From positions 1-51,768 of the forward strand of contig JASJAZ010000007.1 in the NCBI GenBank assembly GCA_030066785.1: 51,768 bases of DNA, in the 5' to 3' direction. The position numbers were made by a program, and so were the translations under genes. Below, one piece after another: positions 1 to 7,245 of the stretch. Under the pieces are notes generated by a model that searched no databases, was not told where the DNA came from, and worked only from the letters and a program-made list of their open reading frames with translations. Numbering within the stretch: the stretch's first letter is position 1; each line of letters opens with the position of its first letter. Origin of the DNA: Desulfobacterales bacterium (lineage in GTDB: Bacteria > Desulfobacterota > Desulfobacteria > Desulfobacterales > JASJAZ01).

Positions 1-564
1 GCCGTCCGTGATGATATCCGCTACAATCCCTACAGTCCTTTCCATTTGCCTGAGCATTACAGGGCCAGCCGCATTTTGGCAAAGGGGGAAGGCTATTGCG
101 TGGCCAAGGCAGCCCTGCTAGGCGCTGTGGGTCGTGCGGCTGGGATTCCGACACGCCTCGGGTTTGCGACCGTTCGCAACCATTTGGCGACCCGCCAATT
201 AATTGAATATATCGGTTCGGATGTTTTTGTTTATCACGGCTATGCGGAATTTTGGCTGAAGGATCGTTGGGTGATTGCCACCCCGGCATTTAACAAAGAG
301 CTTTGCGTTCGCCATGGGGTTTCCCCGCTGGAGTTTGACGGCACAGACGATTCGATTTTTCAGGCCTATAATTTGGAAAATCAGAAATTCATGGAATATG
401 TCGAGTACCATGGCAGTTATGCTGATCTGCCTTTGGAAAAAATTGTAAGCGCCTGGCAGCAGGCTTACGGGGACCAAAGAGTTGCGTCGTGGATTGAATC
501 ATTTGAAAGCGGCGGGGGCAAGATCGAACGGGATTTTCAACAAGAGGACGTTATTAAAGACTGA
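1..564 (+). CDS. Transglutaminase-like domain protein (5' end outside window)
   Basis: The open frame runs in from the window edge, so the N-terminus is missing and 187 codons remain. The visible part matches the core of bacterial transglutaminase-like (cysteine protease fold) proteins: a GEGYC segment near codon 33 carries the likely nucleophilic Cys, a YHGYAEFW segment carries the His, and an ATPAFN segment lies where the third catalytic residue usually sits. A segment of type RAAGIPTRLGFA between them is typical of the family. Substrate is unknown; such proteins are cytoplasmic or periplasmic peptidases or amidases. The ttg at 46 is an internal Leu, not a start. The gene ends at a tga 50 bp before a convergent hypothetical gene. 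Confidence 0.8.
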   Translation, partial: AVRDDIRYNPYSPFHLPEHYRASRILAKGEGYCVAKAALLGAVGRAAGIPTRLGFATVRNHLATRQLIEYIGSDVFVYHGYAEFWLKDRWVIATPAFNKELCVRHGVSPLEFDGTDDSIFQAYNLENQKFMEYVEYHGSYADLPLEKIVSAWQQAYGDQRVASWIESFESGGGKIERDFQQEDVIKD

Positions 565-614
565 TAACCGCTAAAAGCGTTGTATCTATTCGTAGGAAGC
601 GGCATCCGTTATCA

Positions 615-920
615 TCAATCTTCAGTAGCGAGCAAAATTTTTTCTAGCACGGCACCTTCCCCATCAAGAATAAACAGATTAAAGTCATTGCCGGCGGCGT
701 ATTTTACCAATTCATCATAAAGCATGGCCTGTACTTCACTTTTATGCCCTTTTTCTTTGGCAAACCGATTCATGCACATCAGGGCATGGTCTTTTTCGAG
801 AAATGTTGGAATGAAAGCTTCATCTGAATCTTTAAACTGTTGTCCTAAAATATGAGCATCGTCTTCAGGATTCAGAATAATCACCCAGACCCATTTGTCG
901 CTGTTGTTTGAATTCTGCAT
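615..920 (-). CDS. Hypothetical protein, possibly SseB-like
   Basis: A 101-residue acidic soluble protein with no signal peptide or membrane segment. The pattern of a hydrophobic strand (WVWVIILN), an FIPTFLEKDHA segment, a helix and a final strand (FNLFILDGEG) is vaguely like SseB N-terminal domain proteins, but the resemblance is weak and no function is claimed. It is convergent with the transglutaminase-like gene, starts with ATG at 920 and has only a weak ribosome binding site. Coding reality is supported by its length, its composition and the absence of a better frame on either strand. Confidence 0.55.
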   Translation of the reverse strand: MQNSNNSDKWVWVIILNPEDDAHILGQQFKDSDEAFIPTFLEKDHALMCMNRFAKEKGHKSEVQAMLYDELVKYAAGNDFNLFILDGEGAVLEKILLATED

Positions 921-999
921 GAACCTGCCGTTAATTTGAAGAATTTAGGAACCGTTTTGGATTTGACCATAAATAATACAGGGGTCGGGGTGTTTCTTT

Positions 1000-1077
1000 C
1001 GTCATGCCGGCGCAGGATGGCATCCGGAGATGGCCCCTTAAAAAGAATTAGACTCCGGATCATGTCCGGAATGACAA
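1000..1077. repeat. Imperfect inverted-repeat (REP/MITE-like) element
   Basis: The left arm (about 1000-1028) and right arm (about 1052-1077) are near-perfect reverse complements, each bounded by GTCAT(G/T)CCGG and ending in ATCCGGAG; the centre is about 23 nt. The outer motif resembles the GTCATTCCGG ends of dispersed palindromic repeats common in proteobacterial genomes. No second copy was noticed in this window, so copy number is unknown. The open frame crossing it is not considered a gene. Confidence 0.6.
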
Positions 1078-1114
1078 GCGTTGATGCTTGCAACTCCCCG
1101 ACGGCTCAAATAAT

Positions 1115-1126
1115 TATGTATACATA
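1115..1126. promoter_or_regulatory. 12-bp perfect palindrome, possible operator
   Basis: TATGTATACATA is a perfect palindrome centred about 105 bp upstream of the DUF123 gene. The core TGTATACA fits the general form of operators bound by FadR-subfamily GntR regulators. It sits inside a looser dyad (ctcaaa/tttgag). No GntR gene is visible nearby, so the assignment is only a possibility. Confidence 0.3.
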
Positions 1127-1226
1127 AATGCTTTGAGTTGTGTCAATGAAAACACGCATTCCAGTCCATGGCCCGCAACACGGGTCAACGCTGCCGGATA
1201 GATGGAAATCGAGGGCGTAAAAACCG

Positions 1227-1715
1227 ATGCATAGGATACCAACACATTTTACGGGTGAGGGAACCTACATTTTATGGTTGTTTTTACACAAGTTTAAACG
1301 GATTCAGGTCGGAAGCTTAGGCACATTTGATTTTATGGCGGGCTACTATGCATACATCGGCAGTGCACTTGGGCCCGGGGGGCTGGCCGCGCGGTTAAAG
1401 CGCCATTTTACCCATGATAAACCGTTGCGATGGCACATTGATTATTTGACCGTGCAATTAAAGCCGTTTGGAGCGTGGTACATCAATGACCAGAAACGCT
1501 GGGAGCATCTCTGGGCAAATGCATTTCAAGTAAATTCCGAGGCCCTGATGCCGGCTAAGGGCTTTGGCGCTACTGATTGCAGATGCCCGTCCCATCTTTT
1601 CTATTTTTACACCGAACCCTTTTATGCAGAGCTGATGAGCCGTATGCAAAAACAATTATCCATTCCCGAAGGTAAGGTTGGTGTGCTTGGGAAAAATTTT
1701 AAAAATCACCAATGA
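1227..1715 (+). CDS. GIY-YIG-like DUF123 family protein
   Basis: This 162-residue protein matches the DUF123 family, a compact variant of the GIY-YIG nuclease fold. The N-terminal GTYILWLFL strand, the GYYAYIGSALGPGG segment around residues 41-54, the conserved RLKRH and the RWHIDYL segment (about 69-75) are the family signature. A Cys/His-containing segment (DCRCPSHL) follows in the C-terminal part. Members occur alone or fused to endonuclease III-like domains; the in vivo substrate is not settled. It starts at ATG 1227 and ends just before the promoter of the trp leader, so it is probably a separate unit. Confidence 0.8.
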   Translation: MHRIPTHFTGEGTYILWLFLHKFKRIQVGSLGTFDFMAGYYAYIGSALGPGGLAARLKRHFTHDKPLRWHIDYLTVQLKPFGAWYINDQKRWEHLWANAFQVNSEALMPAKGFGATDCRCPSHLFYFYTEPFYAELMSRMQKQLSIPEGKVGVLGKNFKNHQ

Positions 1716-1718
1716 TAC

Positions 1719-1747
1719 TTGACAAACCGACAAAGCTTTGATTAAAG
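1719..1747 (+). promoter_or_regulatory. Candidate sigma-70 promoter for trp leader
   Basis: A perfect TTGACA at 1719-1724 is followed, after 17 bp, by TTAAAG at 1742-1747. The -35 box is consensus and the -10 is weak. It lies immediately after the stop of the DUF123 gene and would start a transcript near 1754, about 18-27 nt before the Trp-rich leader peptide. Confidence 0.45.
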
Positions 1748-1771
1748 GGGTTTTCAAATCGTCTAAAGGAT

Positions 1772-1822
1772 ATGCCAAACGTGAAAAGGATTCATTGGTT
1801 CTGGTGGTGGCGCAGCTTGTGA
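1772..1822 (+). CDS. trpL: Trp-rich leader peptide (trpL-type)
   Basis: A 16-codon frame reads MPNVKRIHWFWWWRSL then tga (1820-1822). Four Trp codons, three of them consecutive, occupy 1796-1798 and 1802-1810, and the WWxxS-type ending recalls proteobacterial TrpL peptides. An in-frame GTG at 1781 is an alternative start with better spacing from the AAAGGA at 1765-1770. The stop codon overlaps the first arm of a long stem, as expected for ribosome-mediated attenuation, and an intrinsic terminator follows about 100 nt later, upstream of trpB2. The peptide is too short for standard gene calling. Confidence 0.8.
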   Translation: MPNVKRIHWFWWWRSL

Positions 1823-1968
1823 AGTTGGCCCATCATCGGAAAGTATAAGATAGACGTTCAGAGCCGTGGGCAACTTCGCAACTCCATGCCGAAGAAGTAC
1901 ATGGCTCTTATAATTTAAAGGCTAGGCTTCTTCGGAAAAGCCTGGCTTTTTTTATTTATCCGATGATG
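1817..1968 (+). promoter_or_regulatory. trp attenuator: competing leader stems
   Basis: Several mutually exclusive pairings are visible. Stem 1:2 pairs 1817-1832 with 1867-1881 (15 bp with one bulge at 1828) and begins at the leader-peptide stop. A 9-bp stem pairs 1860-1868 with 1900-1908. A perfect 9-bp stem pairs 1889-1897 with 1927-1935 and would destroy the 5' arm of the terminator, so it is a candidate antiterminator. The terminator hairpin is 1921-1946. In addition, 1831-1840 is an exact reverse complement of 1959-1968. By analogy with known trp attenuators, ribosomes stalled at the Trp codons would block 1817-1826 and shift the fold; which pairing is the real antiterminator is inference. 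Confidence 0.7.
1921..1953 (+). terminator. Intrinsic terminator of the trp attenuator
   Basis: A 9-bp stem (1921-1929 with 1938-1946, one G-U pair) with an 8-nt loop is followed by a run of seven T. It lies about 110 nt upstream of the trpB2 start and downstream of the Trp-rich leader peptide, so it is positioned to attenuate that gene. Confidence 0.8.
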
Positions 1969-2062
1969 TCGCGGTGACCGGCACTCGGTTTGAAGGATTG
2001 GAAACACCTATTTTGAAAGTTTTAGCGGCTTTATTTTTTTAACACTACACGAAGGAGGTCAT

Positions 2063-3439
2063 ATGGAAAATCGCAAAATTTTATTAAGAGAAGATGAAAT
2101 TCCGCGGCAATGGTACAATATCTTAGCTGACATCAAGATGAATCCACCCTTGGGGCCGGACGGCAACCCCATCGGGCCGGATATGCTGGCCCCGGTGTTT
2201 CCGATGAACTTAATCGAGCAGGAAGTCAGTCCTGAACGCTGGATCGATATTCCCGAGGAAGTTTTGAGCGTCTACCGTATTTGGCGGCCGACTCCTTTGA
2301 TGCGCGCCGTCGCGCTGGAAAAAGCCCTGGATACGCCGGCACACATTTATTACAAGAACGAAGGCGTCAGCCCGCCCGGCAGTCATAAACCCAACACCGC
2401 CGTTGCCCAGGCGTTTTACAACAAAGCCTTCGGGATAAAACGGATCGCCACAGAAACAGGCGCAGGCCAATGGGGCAGTGCCCTGTCGTTTGCATGCTGC
2501 CAGTTTGGTCTGGAGTGCAAAATATTTATGGTGCGTGTTAGTTTTGATCAGAAGCCCTATCGCAAATCCATGATGGAGGCATGGTGTGGTAAATGTGTGC
2601 CCAGCCCCAGTACAGAGACCAAAGCCGGTCGCGAAGCGCTGGAGAGAGATCCGGACACTCCCGGCAGCCTGGGAATCGCCATCAGCGAGGCAATCGAGGC
2701 AGCGGTATCGGATCCCACCGGCGAAACCCGGTATTCGCTGGGCAGTGTTTTGAACCACGTCATGCTTCATCAGACGGTGATCGGTCTGGAAGCCAAAATA
2801 CAACTGGAAAAAGTTGGTGAATACCCTGATGTTGTCATTGGCTGTGCCGGTGGTGGCAGTAATTTTGCGGGCCTGGCATTTCCCTATGTTTTAGATAAAA
2901 TCAACGGCAAAGACATCGACATTTATCCGGTTGAGCCGGCCGCCTGTCCTACGCTTACCCGGGCGCCCTTTGTATATGATCACGGCGACACGGCTCGATA
3001 TACGCCCTTGATCCCGATGCATAGTTTGGGCCATGCGTTTGTTCCGCCACCGGTGCATGCAGGTGGGCTGCGCTATCACGGTATGTCACCGACGGTTAGT
3101 CAATTGGTAGTGGAAGGTCTTATCGAACCCAAGGCGGTCACACAGCTAGATGCCTTAGACGCTGGCGCCACATTCGCCCGAACGGAAGGTTCAATTCCTG
3201 CCCCGGAAACAACCCACGCCTTGGCGGCTGTGATAGATGAAGCCAAGAAAGCTAAAGAGGAAGGCAAAGAAAAAGTGATCTTGGTTAATTGGAGCGGCCA
3301 TGGGCTATTGGATTTAGGATCCTATGATAAATACTTTGCAGGCCAGTTAACCAATTATGAGTTAGATGACGAACTGTTGGCTGCATCCGAAAAAGTATTT
3401 GAAGGTTTTCCAAAGCCTGAGATATTAAAAAGCAATTAA
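2063..3439 (+). CDS. trpB: TrpB2-type tryptophan synthase beta subunit
   Basis: This 458-residue PLP enzyme belongs to the TrpB2 (TrpB-related) branch, longer than classical TrpB (about 400). The family reaction joins indole and serine to give tryptophan. The PLP Lys is K109 in GSHKPN, the catalytic Glu is E131 in ETGAGQWG, and a phosphate-binding GGGSN lies near residue 265. TrpB2 proteins often act without a strong TrpA partner and may salvage indole; no trpA or other trp gene is adjacent. A strong GAAGGAGG sits 5-12 nt before the ATG. The upstream leader peptide and attenuator indicate control by charged tRNA-Trp, which supports a role in tryptophan supply. Confidence 0.93.
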   Translation: MENRKILLREDEIPRQWYNILADIKMNPPLGPDGNPIGPDMLAPVFPMNLIEQEVSPERWIDIPEEVLSVYRIWRPTPLMRAVALEKALDTPAHIYYKNEGVSPPGSHKPNTAVAQAFYNKAFGIKRIATETGAGQWGSALSFACCQFGLECKIFMVRVSFDQKPYRKSMMEAWCGKCVPSPSTETKAGREALERDPDTPGSLGIAISEAIEAAVSDPTGETRYSLGSVLNHVMLHQTVIGLEAKIQLEKVGEYPDVVIGCAGGGSNFAGLAFPYVLDKINGKDIDIYPVEPAACPTLTRAPFVYDHGDTARYTPLIPMHSLGHAFVPPPVHAGGLRYHGMSPTVSQLVVEGLIEPKAVTQLDALDAGATFARTEGSIPAPETTHALAAVIDEAKKAKEEGKEKVILVNWSGHGLLDLGSYDKYFAGQLTNYELDDELLAASEKVFEGFPKPEILKSN

Positions 3440-3930
3440 GAACGCCGGTTTGCGGAGAAGTATGCTGCCGAATCGTTGGCGGTAGTGGGGCGATTGAAGT
3501 AGATTTGAGCGGCGCGTATTCAAATCGACAGGGAAAGATGGCTGTCAAAAGATTTTAATGGGCAGGCATCTTCTAAGACCGTCAGACAGCGTAATTTGAC
3601 AGGCAGGATGCTTTTCCGTATGTGCATTTTTTTTGGAAGACGAACAACGATAAAAGTTCAAAGAAGAAATTTGGGAAAGAAACGGATAGGATTTATTGCG
3701 GGAAAATAATGATTTAAGACTTGATTCATTGAAGAAGTCATGCTAAGCGCCAGCTTTACAACTATTTAATTGACTGACAGGCTGGACCCTGGCGTTTGCC
3801 GGCCGGTTGCGCGCCATCACGTCAATCAGTTTACGACCCGGGTTATTTGCAAATATATGCGAGTAAATGTAGCCTCCCATATTTGCACCCGGGTTATTCT
3901 TTTGCAAATTTCGATAAGAGATGTTTCCGG
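3440..3930. other. Intergenic gap with a short direct repeat
   Basis: No convincing gene was seen in this convergent interval between trpB2 and moaA. The only structure noted is an imperfect direct repeat: ACCCGGGTTATT followed by TTGCAAA occurs at about 3836-3853 and again at about 3887-3907, within the stretch just past the moaA stop. A 74-codon frame across it (3743-3967, minus) is low-complexity and overlaps moaA; it is not called. Confidence 0.4.
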
Positions 3931-4923
3931 TTAACCGCCGATGGCTGACATTCGGCTGGAAATGCACGTTTGTGTTTTCTTAGCGATGTTGTGCTCGCGG
4001 GTTTTGTGCTGCACCGCCTCCAAAAGGATCTGGGCCAGTTGGTTGTCAGAATATCCTAAGCGCAGTGGGTTTTTCAGATCGACCTGATAAGAAGAAAGGA
4101 GACAGGTTCGAAGCTGCCCGCTGGCCGTGAGACGCAGCCGGTTGCATTGATGGCAAAAATGGTGACTTAAAGCACTGATAAATCCAATCTCGCCAGGCGC
4201 CCCCTCAAATCGAAAACGCTCAGCCGGTCCATCATCAACGTCTCGCGCGATCGGGACCAGTTTGCCTAATGCGGATAAATGTTTTTTGATTTCAGGCGTT
4301 AGTAAATTTTGCCGAGGATTTACTTCGACATTACCGATGGGCATATATTCGATAAACCGAATATGAAAAGGGTAGTCAAAAGAAAGGTGTGCCAAATCTT
4401 GCAATTCATCGTCGTTAATTCCTTTAAGGGCAACCACGTTAATTTTAATAGGCTCAAACCCCATTTGAAGTGCCGCTTGAATGCTATCCCAGACCTTTAA
4501 AAAGCGATCACGACCTGTGATTTGTTGATACTTATCCCGCTTCAACGTATCCAAACTGATGTTGATGCGACCAATACCGGCTGTTTGGATTTGATTGATG
4601 TGGTCTTTGAGCAGGATTCCATTGGTCGTCAAGGAGATGTCGGTAAGCCCTTTTATCGTGCCAAGTTCTTCCAGAAAATTGTATATTCCCTTTCGAATTA
4701 GCGGTTCGCCGCCGGTCACCCGCAATTTAGAAATGCCCAGACTGACCGCCAGGCGGATGAGACGTAAGATTTCTTCATACCGCAAGATTTCTTCATGCGG
4801 TAGTTTAGCAAACGGACTTGTCGGCAAACAATAGCTGCAACGCAGGTTACAGCGGTCCGTTACCGAAACCCGCAAATAATTTAAATGTCGGTTGTGCTGA
4901 TCGATTAAAGATTGTTTTTTCAA
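3931..4923 (-). CDS. moaA: GTP 3',8-cyclase MoaA
   Basis: A radical-SAM enzyme for the first step of molybdenum cofactor synthesis, converting GTP to the 3',8-cyclo intermediate. The N-terminal SAM cluster motif is C25-x3-C29-x2-C32 (CNLRCSYC) after RVSVTDR; GGEPL follows near residue 71. The C-terminal second 4Fe-4S site is present (CHQC near 259-262 and a further Cys in LRTCL), and the chain ends in the Gly-Gly tail required for activity. The 330-residue length is normal. It is the last gene of a minus-strand run, 32 bp after gpgS; no other moa/moe gene is in the window. Molybdenum or tungsten enzymes such as formate dehydrogenases are the likely beneficiaries. Confidence 0.95.
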   Translation of the reverse strand: MKKQSLIDQHNRHLNYLRVSVTDRCNLRCSYCLPTSPFAKLPHEEILRYEEILRLIRLAVSLGISKLRVTGGEPLIRKGIYNFLEELGTIKGLTDISLTTNGILLKDHINQIQTAGIGRINISLDTLKRDKYQQITGRDRFLKVWDSIQAALQMGFEPIKINVVALKGINDDELQDLAHLSFDYPFHIRFIEYMPIGNVEVNPRQNLLTPEIKKHLSALGKLVPIARDVDDGPAERFRFEGAPGEIGFISALSHHFCHQCNRLRLTASGQLRTCLLSSYQVDLKNPLRLGYSDNQLAQILLEAVQHKTREHNIAKKTQTCISSRMSAIGG

Positions 4924-4955
4924 ATTAAAAAAAGCCTTCCCGTTGATAGCGCAAA

Positions 4956-5936
4956 TCAGTTGCGGCTCATATGATATTTCTCACGGTACTCGGGGATTTC
5001 AATCATCGGTGGTCGTTCAACGGCCTCCAACCGGGTGATGTCCGGTTGATAGGAATCGTGGACTAAGTTGTATTGAATCATTTCGTCAAAGAGTTTTTCC
5101 TTTAAATCAATAAGCCCCAACTTTTTTTTACGATTGATAAAGGTCTTTAAAATCACGAAAGCCATCTTGCCTAAGGCTTTGGTATCTTGATTGCGGTGGA
5201 TCCGGCGGTCCAAATCTACCTGGGCAATGACATTCAGTCCCCACTTTTCATAGATATCCATAATCATGCTGGTTTCGACACCATAGCCAATCGGAAAGGG
5301 GATTTTTTCATAAAGTTCGCGATACCCTGCATATTCGCCGGATAGCGGCTGAATAATTTGCGTCAGTTCAGGAAAAAAAAGTGAAAATAGCGGTCTAATG
5401 ACCAGTTCGGTCACCCGCCCGCCACCGGTCGGCCTCATTTTGCTTTTTCCGGTGGCGATCGGTCGATCATAAAATGCTTTGGCATATTTTATGTGGTCAT
5501 GCAAAAGCAAAGGGCCAATGAGCGCATAGGCAAATCGATGGTGAATGTTTTTTATATCGGCGTCCAAATAGACAATAATATCGCCTTTGGTAATATAAAG
5601 GGCTTTCCAGAGATTTTCGCCTTTTCCTTTATGCGGCTCTAAATGCGGTAGAATGTGGGCCGCCTCGAAGACATCGGCGCCATAGGCGGCCGCTATTTCC
5701 CGTGTTTTATCGGTCGATCCGGAATCGATTACCACAATTTCATCCAGCAGAGGGTAGCGGGACATCAACTCAGATTTCATAATGAGGATTTCTTTGGCAA
5801 TTGTTTTTTCCTCATTGAGTGTTGGCAGGCACAGTGAGATCGTAACCTTTTTACGGGCCTTGGCCGCAACTAACGCGCTGAGATCATCGAACTCGCGGTA
5901 GTGGAATGTGTTGGTTTTAAGCCATGCGTTCTTCAT
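4956..5936 (-). CDS. gpgS: Glucosyl-3-phosphoglycerate synthase-like GT
   Basis: A 326-residue GT-A glycosyltransferase resembling GpgS (family GT81), which joins a glucosyl group from an NDP-glucose to 3-phosphoglycerate, the committed step to the compatible solute glucosylglycerate. Visible motifs are SLCLPTLNEE near residue 35, VVIDSGSTD near 70, and the metal-binding DAD at 125-127. The ATG at 5936 is chosen because the upstream extension only overlaps the preceding gene; even so the start overlaps that gene by 20 bp, suggesting translational coupling. No matching phosphatase (gpgP) is adjacent; a mannosylglycerate-type activity cannot be excluded. Role in osmotic or nitrogen stress is inferred from the family. 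Confidence 0.82.
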   Translation of the reverse strand: MKNAWLKTNTFHYREFDDLSALVAAKARKKVTISLCLPTLNEEKTIAKEILIMKSELMSRYPLLDEIVVIDSGSTDKTREIAAAYGADVFEAAHILPHLEPHKGKGENLWKALYITKGDIIVYLDADIKNIHHRFAYALIGPLLLHDHIKYAKAFYDRPIATGKSKMRPTGGGRVTELVIRPLFSLFFPELTQIIQPLSGEYAGYRELYEKIPFPIGYGVETSMIMDIYEKWGLNVIAQVDLDRRIHRNQDTKALGKMAFVILKTFINRKKKLGLIDLKEKLFDEMIQYNLVHDSYQPDITRLEAVERPPMIEIPEYREKYHMSRN

Positions 5937-7086
5937 CGCAAATCCCACTATCAATTGCTTCAACAATTCCGACAAGTTGGGCAATGCCCGTGAACATCGG
6001 CTCAATCTCCATGACGGCATCCTCCTGCTGAATATTGTCGCCGGTGGTAATACCAATGGTGACGGCCGGAATTTGCCGTGATAGAAAAATGGAAAGCTCC
6101 GATACGCTCGGCTCGCTGGTTGGATTCAAGCCCAACTTTTTCATGATCTCCGCAGAACCCTTGACCAAGGGATGATTGTATTTTAAGCGCGCCGCACTGG
6201 CATTACTAATGGTTTTCAATTTCATGTCGACCCCGTATTCATGGCCCACACCAGTAATGATATCCTTGGTATCGTTATAGATGGTTTTAACCATTTGATC
6301 TGAATCGCTTTGAATTTCAAAACCGAGGGTCGCATTGTTGGCAATCAGGCCGTGTTTGAAACCGCCGCCGATTTTACCGATAACAATTCGCGCTCTGGGT
6401 TTCTGGGGCAGTCTCAATTCTAAAATTTGATTGATAACCTCATTTAGAATCAAAATGGCATTGGGTTTAAATTTGCGGTCCCAAGAGGTCCTATGGGCCA
6501 AGTTGCATTCAATTTCGCCACGAATCATACCTTGGGAATAATAGCTGAGGCGACCTAAAAAACCGCCCTCTATACATATGGCCCCACGAATTGGTGTCGC
6601 CCAGGTTTTTAGTAGGTGCCGGATGCCGCGCAGATTACCTTTTCCCATGGATTGAATGACACCCGCCAGGACGATATCGGATTCAAACTCTAATTCTAGG
6701 TGCCGGAATATTTCCGGCAACGAGACCAGCACACCGACGCCGATGGCATTATCCATTATTCCGGCACCGGTTATGGTAGATTTTTTGACAACATAATTGT
6801 GATCGATGTCTTTATCAAAAAGCGAATCTAAATGCGCGATTAGAAAAATCGGCGGTTTCGTAGGTGATTGGCCCCGAATAATGCCGATCGGATTTCGGTA
6901 GCCGTCGGTGGTGCACTCGTCTACCTGGAATTCGCTCAGACGCTCCATGAATGCTTTAATCCGCGCCTTTTCCTTAAATGTTGGTGATGGTTTTTGGCCG
7001 ATTAGGACAATATTGGTAATAATGGTTTCTTTGATAGCCTTAAGGCGCTCAACATAGGCGGGAAGCTTTTCAAGGAGATTGTCCAT
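5917..7086 (-). CDS. M20-family peptidase homologue, probably inactive
   Basis: This 389-residue protein has the M20 metallopeptidase/deacylase layout: AHLDS (H85, D87) and GAGIMDNA (D112) supply the usual first metal ligands, and a dimerisation-type domain follows. However, where active members have a Glu-Glu pair in a segment like QEExG, this protein reads VIQSMGKGN (residues 143-151), and the C-terminal metal-ligand His expected in a segment like NIHxxDE appears as NIQQED. By family knowledge these changes should remove the general base and one or two metal ligands. It overlaps gpgS by 20 bp, so a structural or regulatory role with that glycosyltransferase is possible. A different M20-related activity with altered ligands is the alternative. 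Confidence 0.75.
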   Translation of the reverse strand: MDNLLEKLPAYVERLKAIKETIITNIVLIGQKPSPTFKEKARIKAFMERLSEFQVDECTTDGYRNPIGIIRGQSPTKPPIFLIAHLDSLFDKDIDHNYVVKKSTITGAGIMDNAIGVGVLVSLPEIFRHLELEFESDIVLAGVIQSMGKGNLRGIRHLLKTWATPIRGAICIEGGFLGRLSYYSQGMIRGEIECNLAHRTSWDRKFKPNAILILNEVINQILELRLPQKPRARIVIGKIGGGFKHGLIANNATLGFEIQSDSDQMVKTIYNDTKDIITGVGHEYGVDMKLKTISNASAARLKYNHPLVKGSAEIMKKLGLNPTSEPSVSELSIFLSRQIPAVTIGITTGDNIQQEDAVMEIEPMFTGIAQLVGIVEAIDSGICDEERMA

Positions 7087-7245
7087 ATACCTTTCACCAT
7101 TTCGATGGCCACCCGGTTCCAGTGTGGACCAGGCAAGGCGGCTTTTGATGGCCCGGTATTCTGTGAATGTGTGTTTGAGAATATACCACCATGGGGCTCA
7201 AGGTCAATGGTCTTCATAAAACCCGGTTTCAGCAAATAAGTGGTT

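Noticed and set aside
936..1127. 63-codon plus-strand frame
   Set aside because: It runs through the inverted-repeat element and has no ribosome binding site or coding composition.
1816..1968. Considered as a metabolite riboswitch or T-box
   Set aside because: No T-box sequence or riboswitch core was recognised, and the Trp-rich leader peptide explains the element better.
2210..2803. 197-codon minus-strand frame inside trpB2
   Set aside because: It is the antisense shadow of a clearly conserved enzyme and has low-quality, Cys/His/Arg-rich sequence.
3743..3967. 74-codon minus frame after moaA
   Set aside because: It overlaps the moaA end, is not coding-like, and its content comes from a direct repeat.
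5937..6056. 40-codon N-terminal extension of gpgS
   Set aside because: It lies wholly inside the upstream M20 homologue and family members begin near MKNAW.
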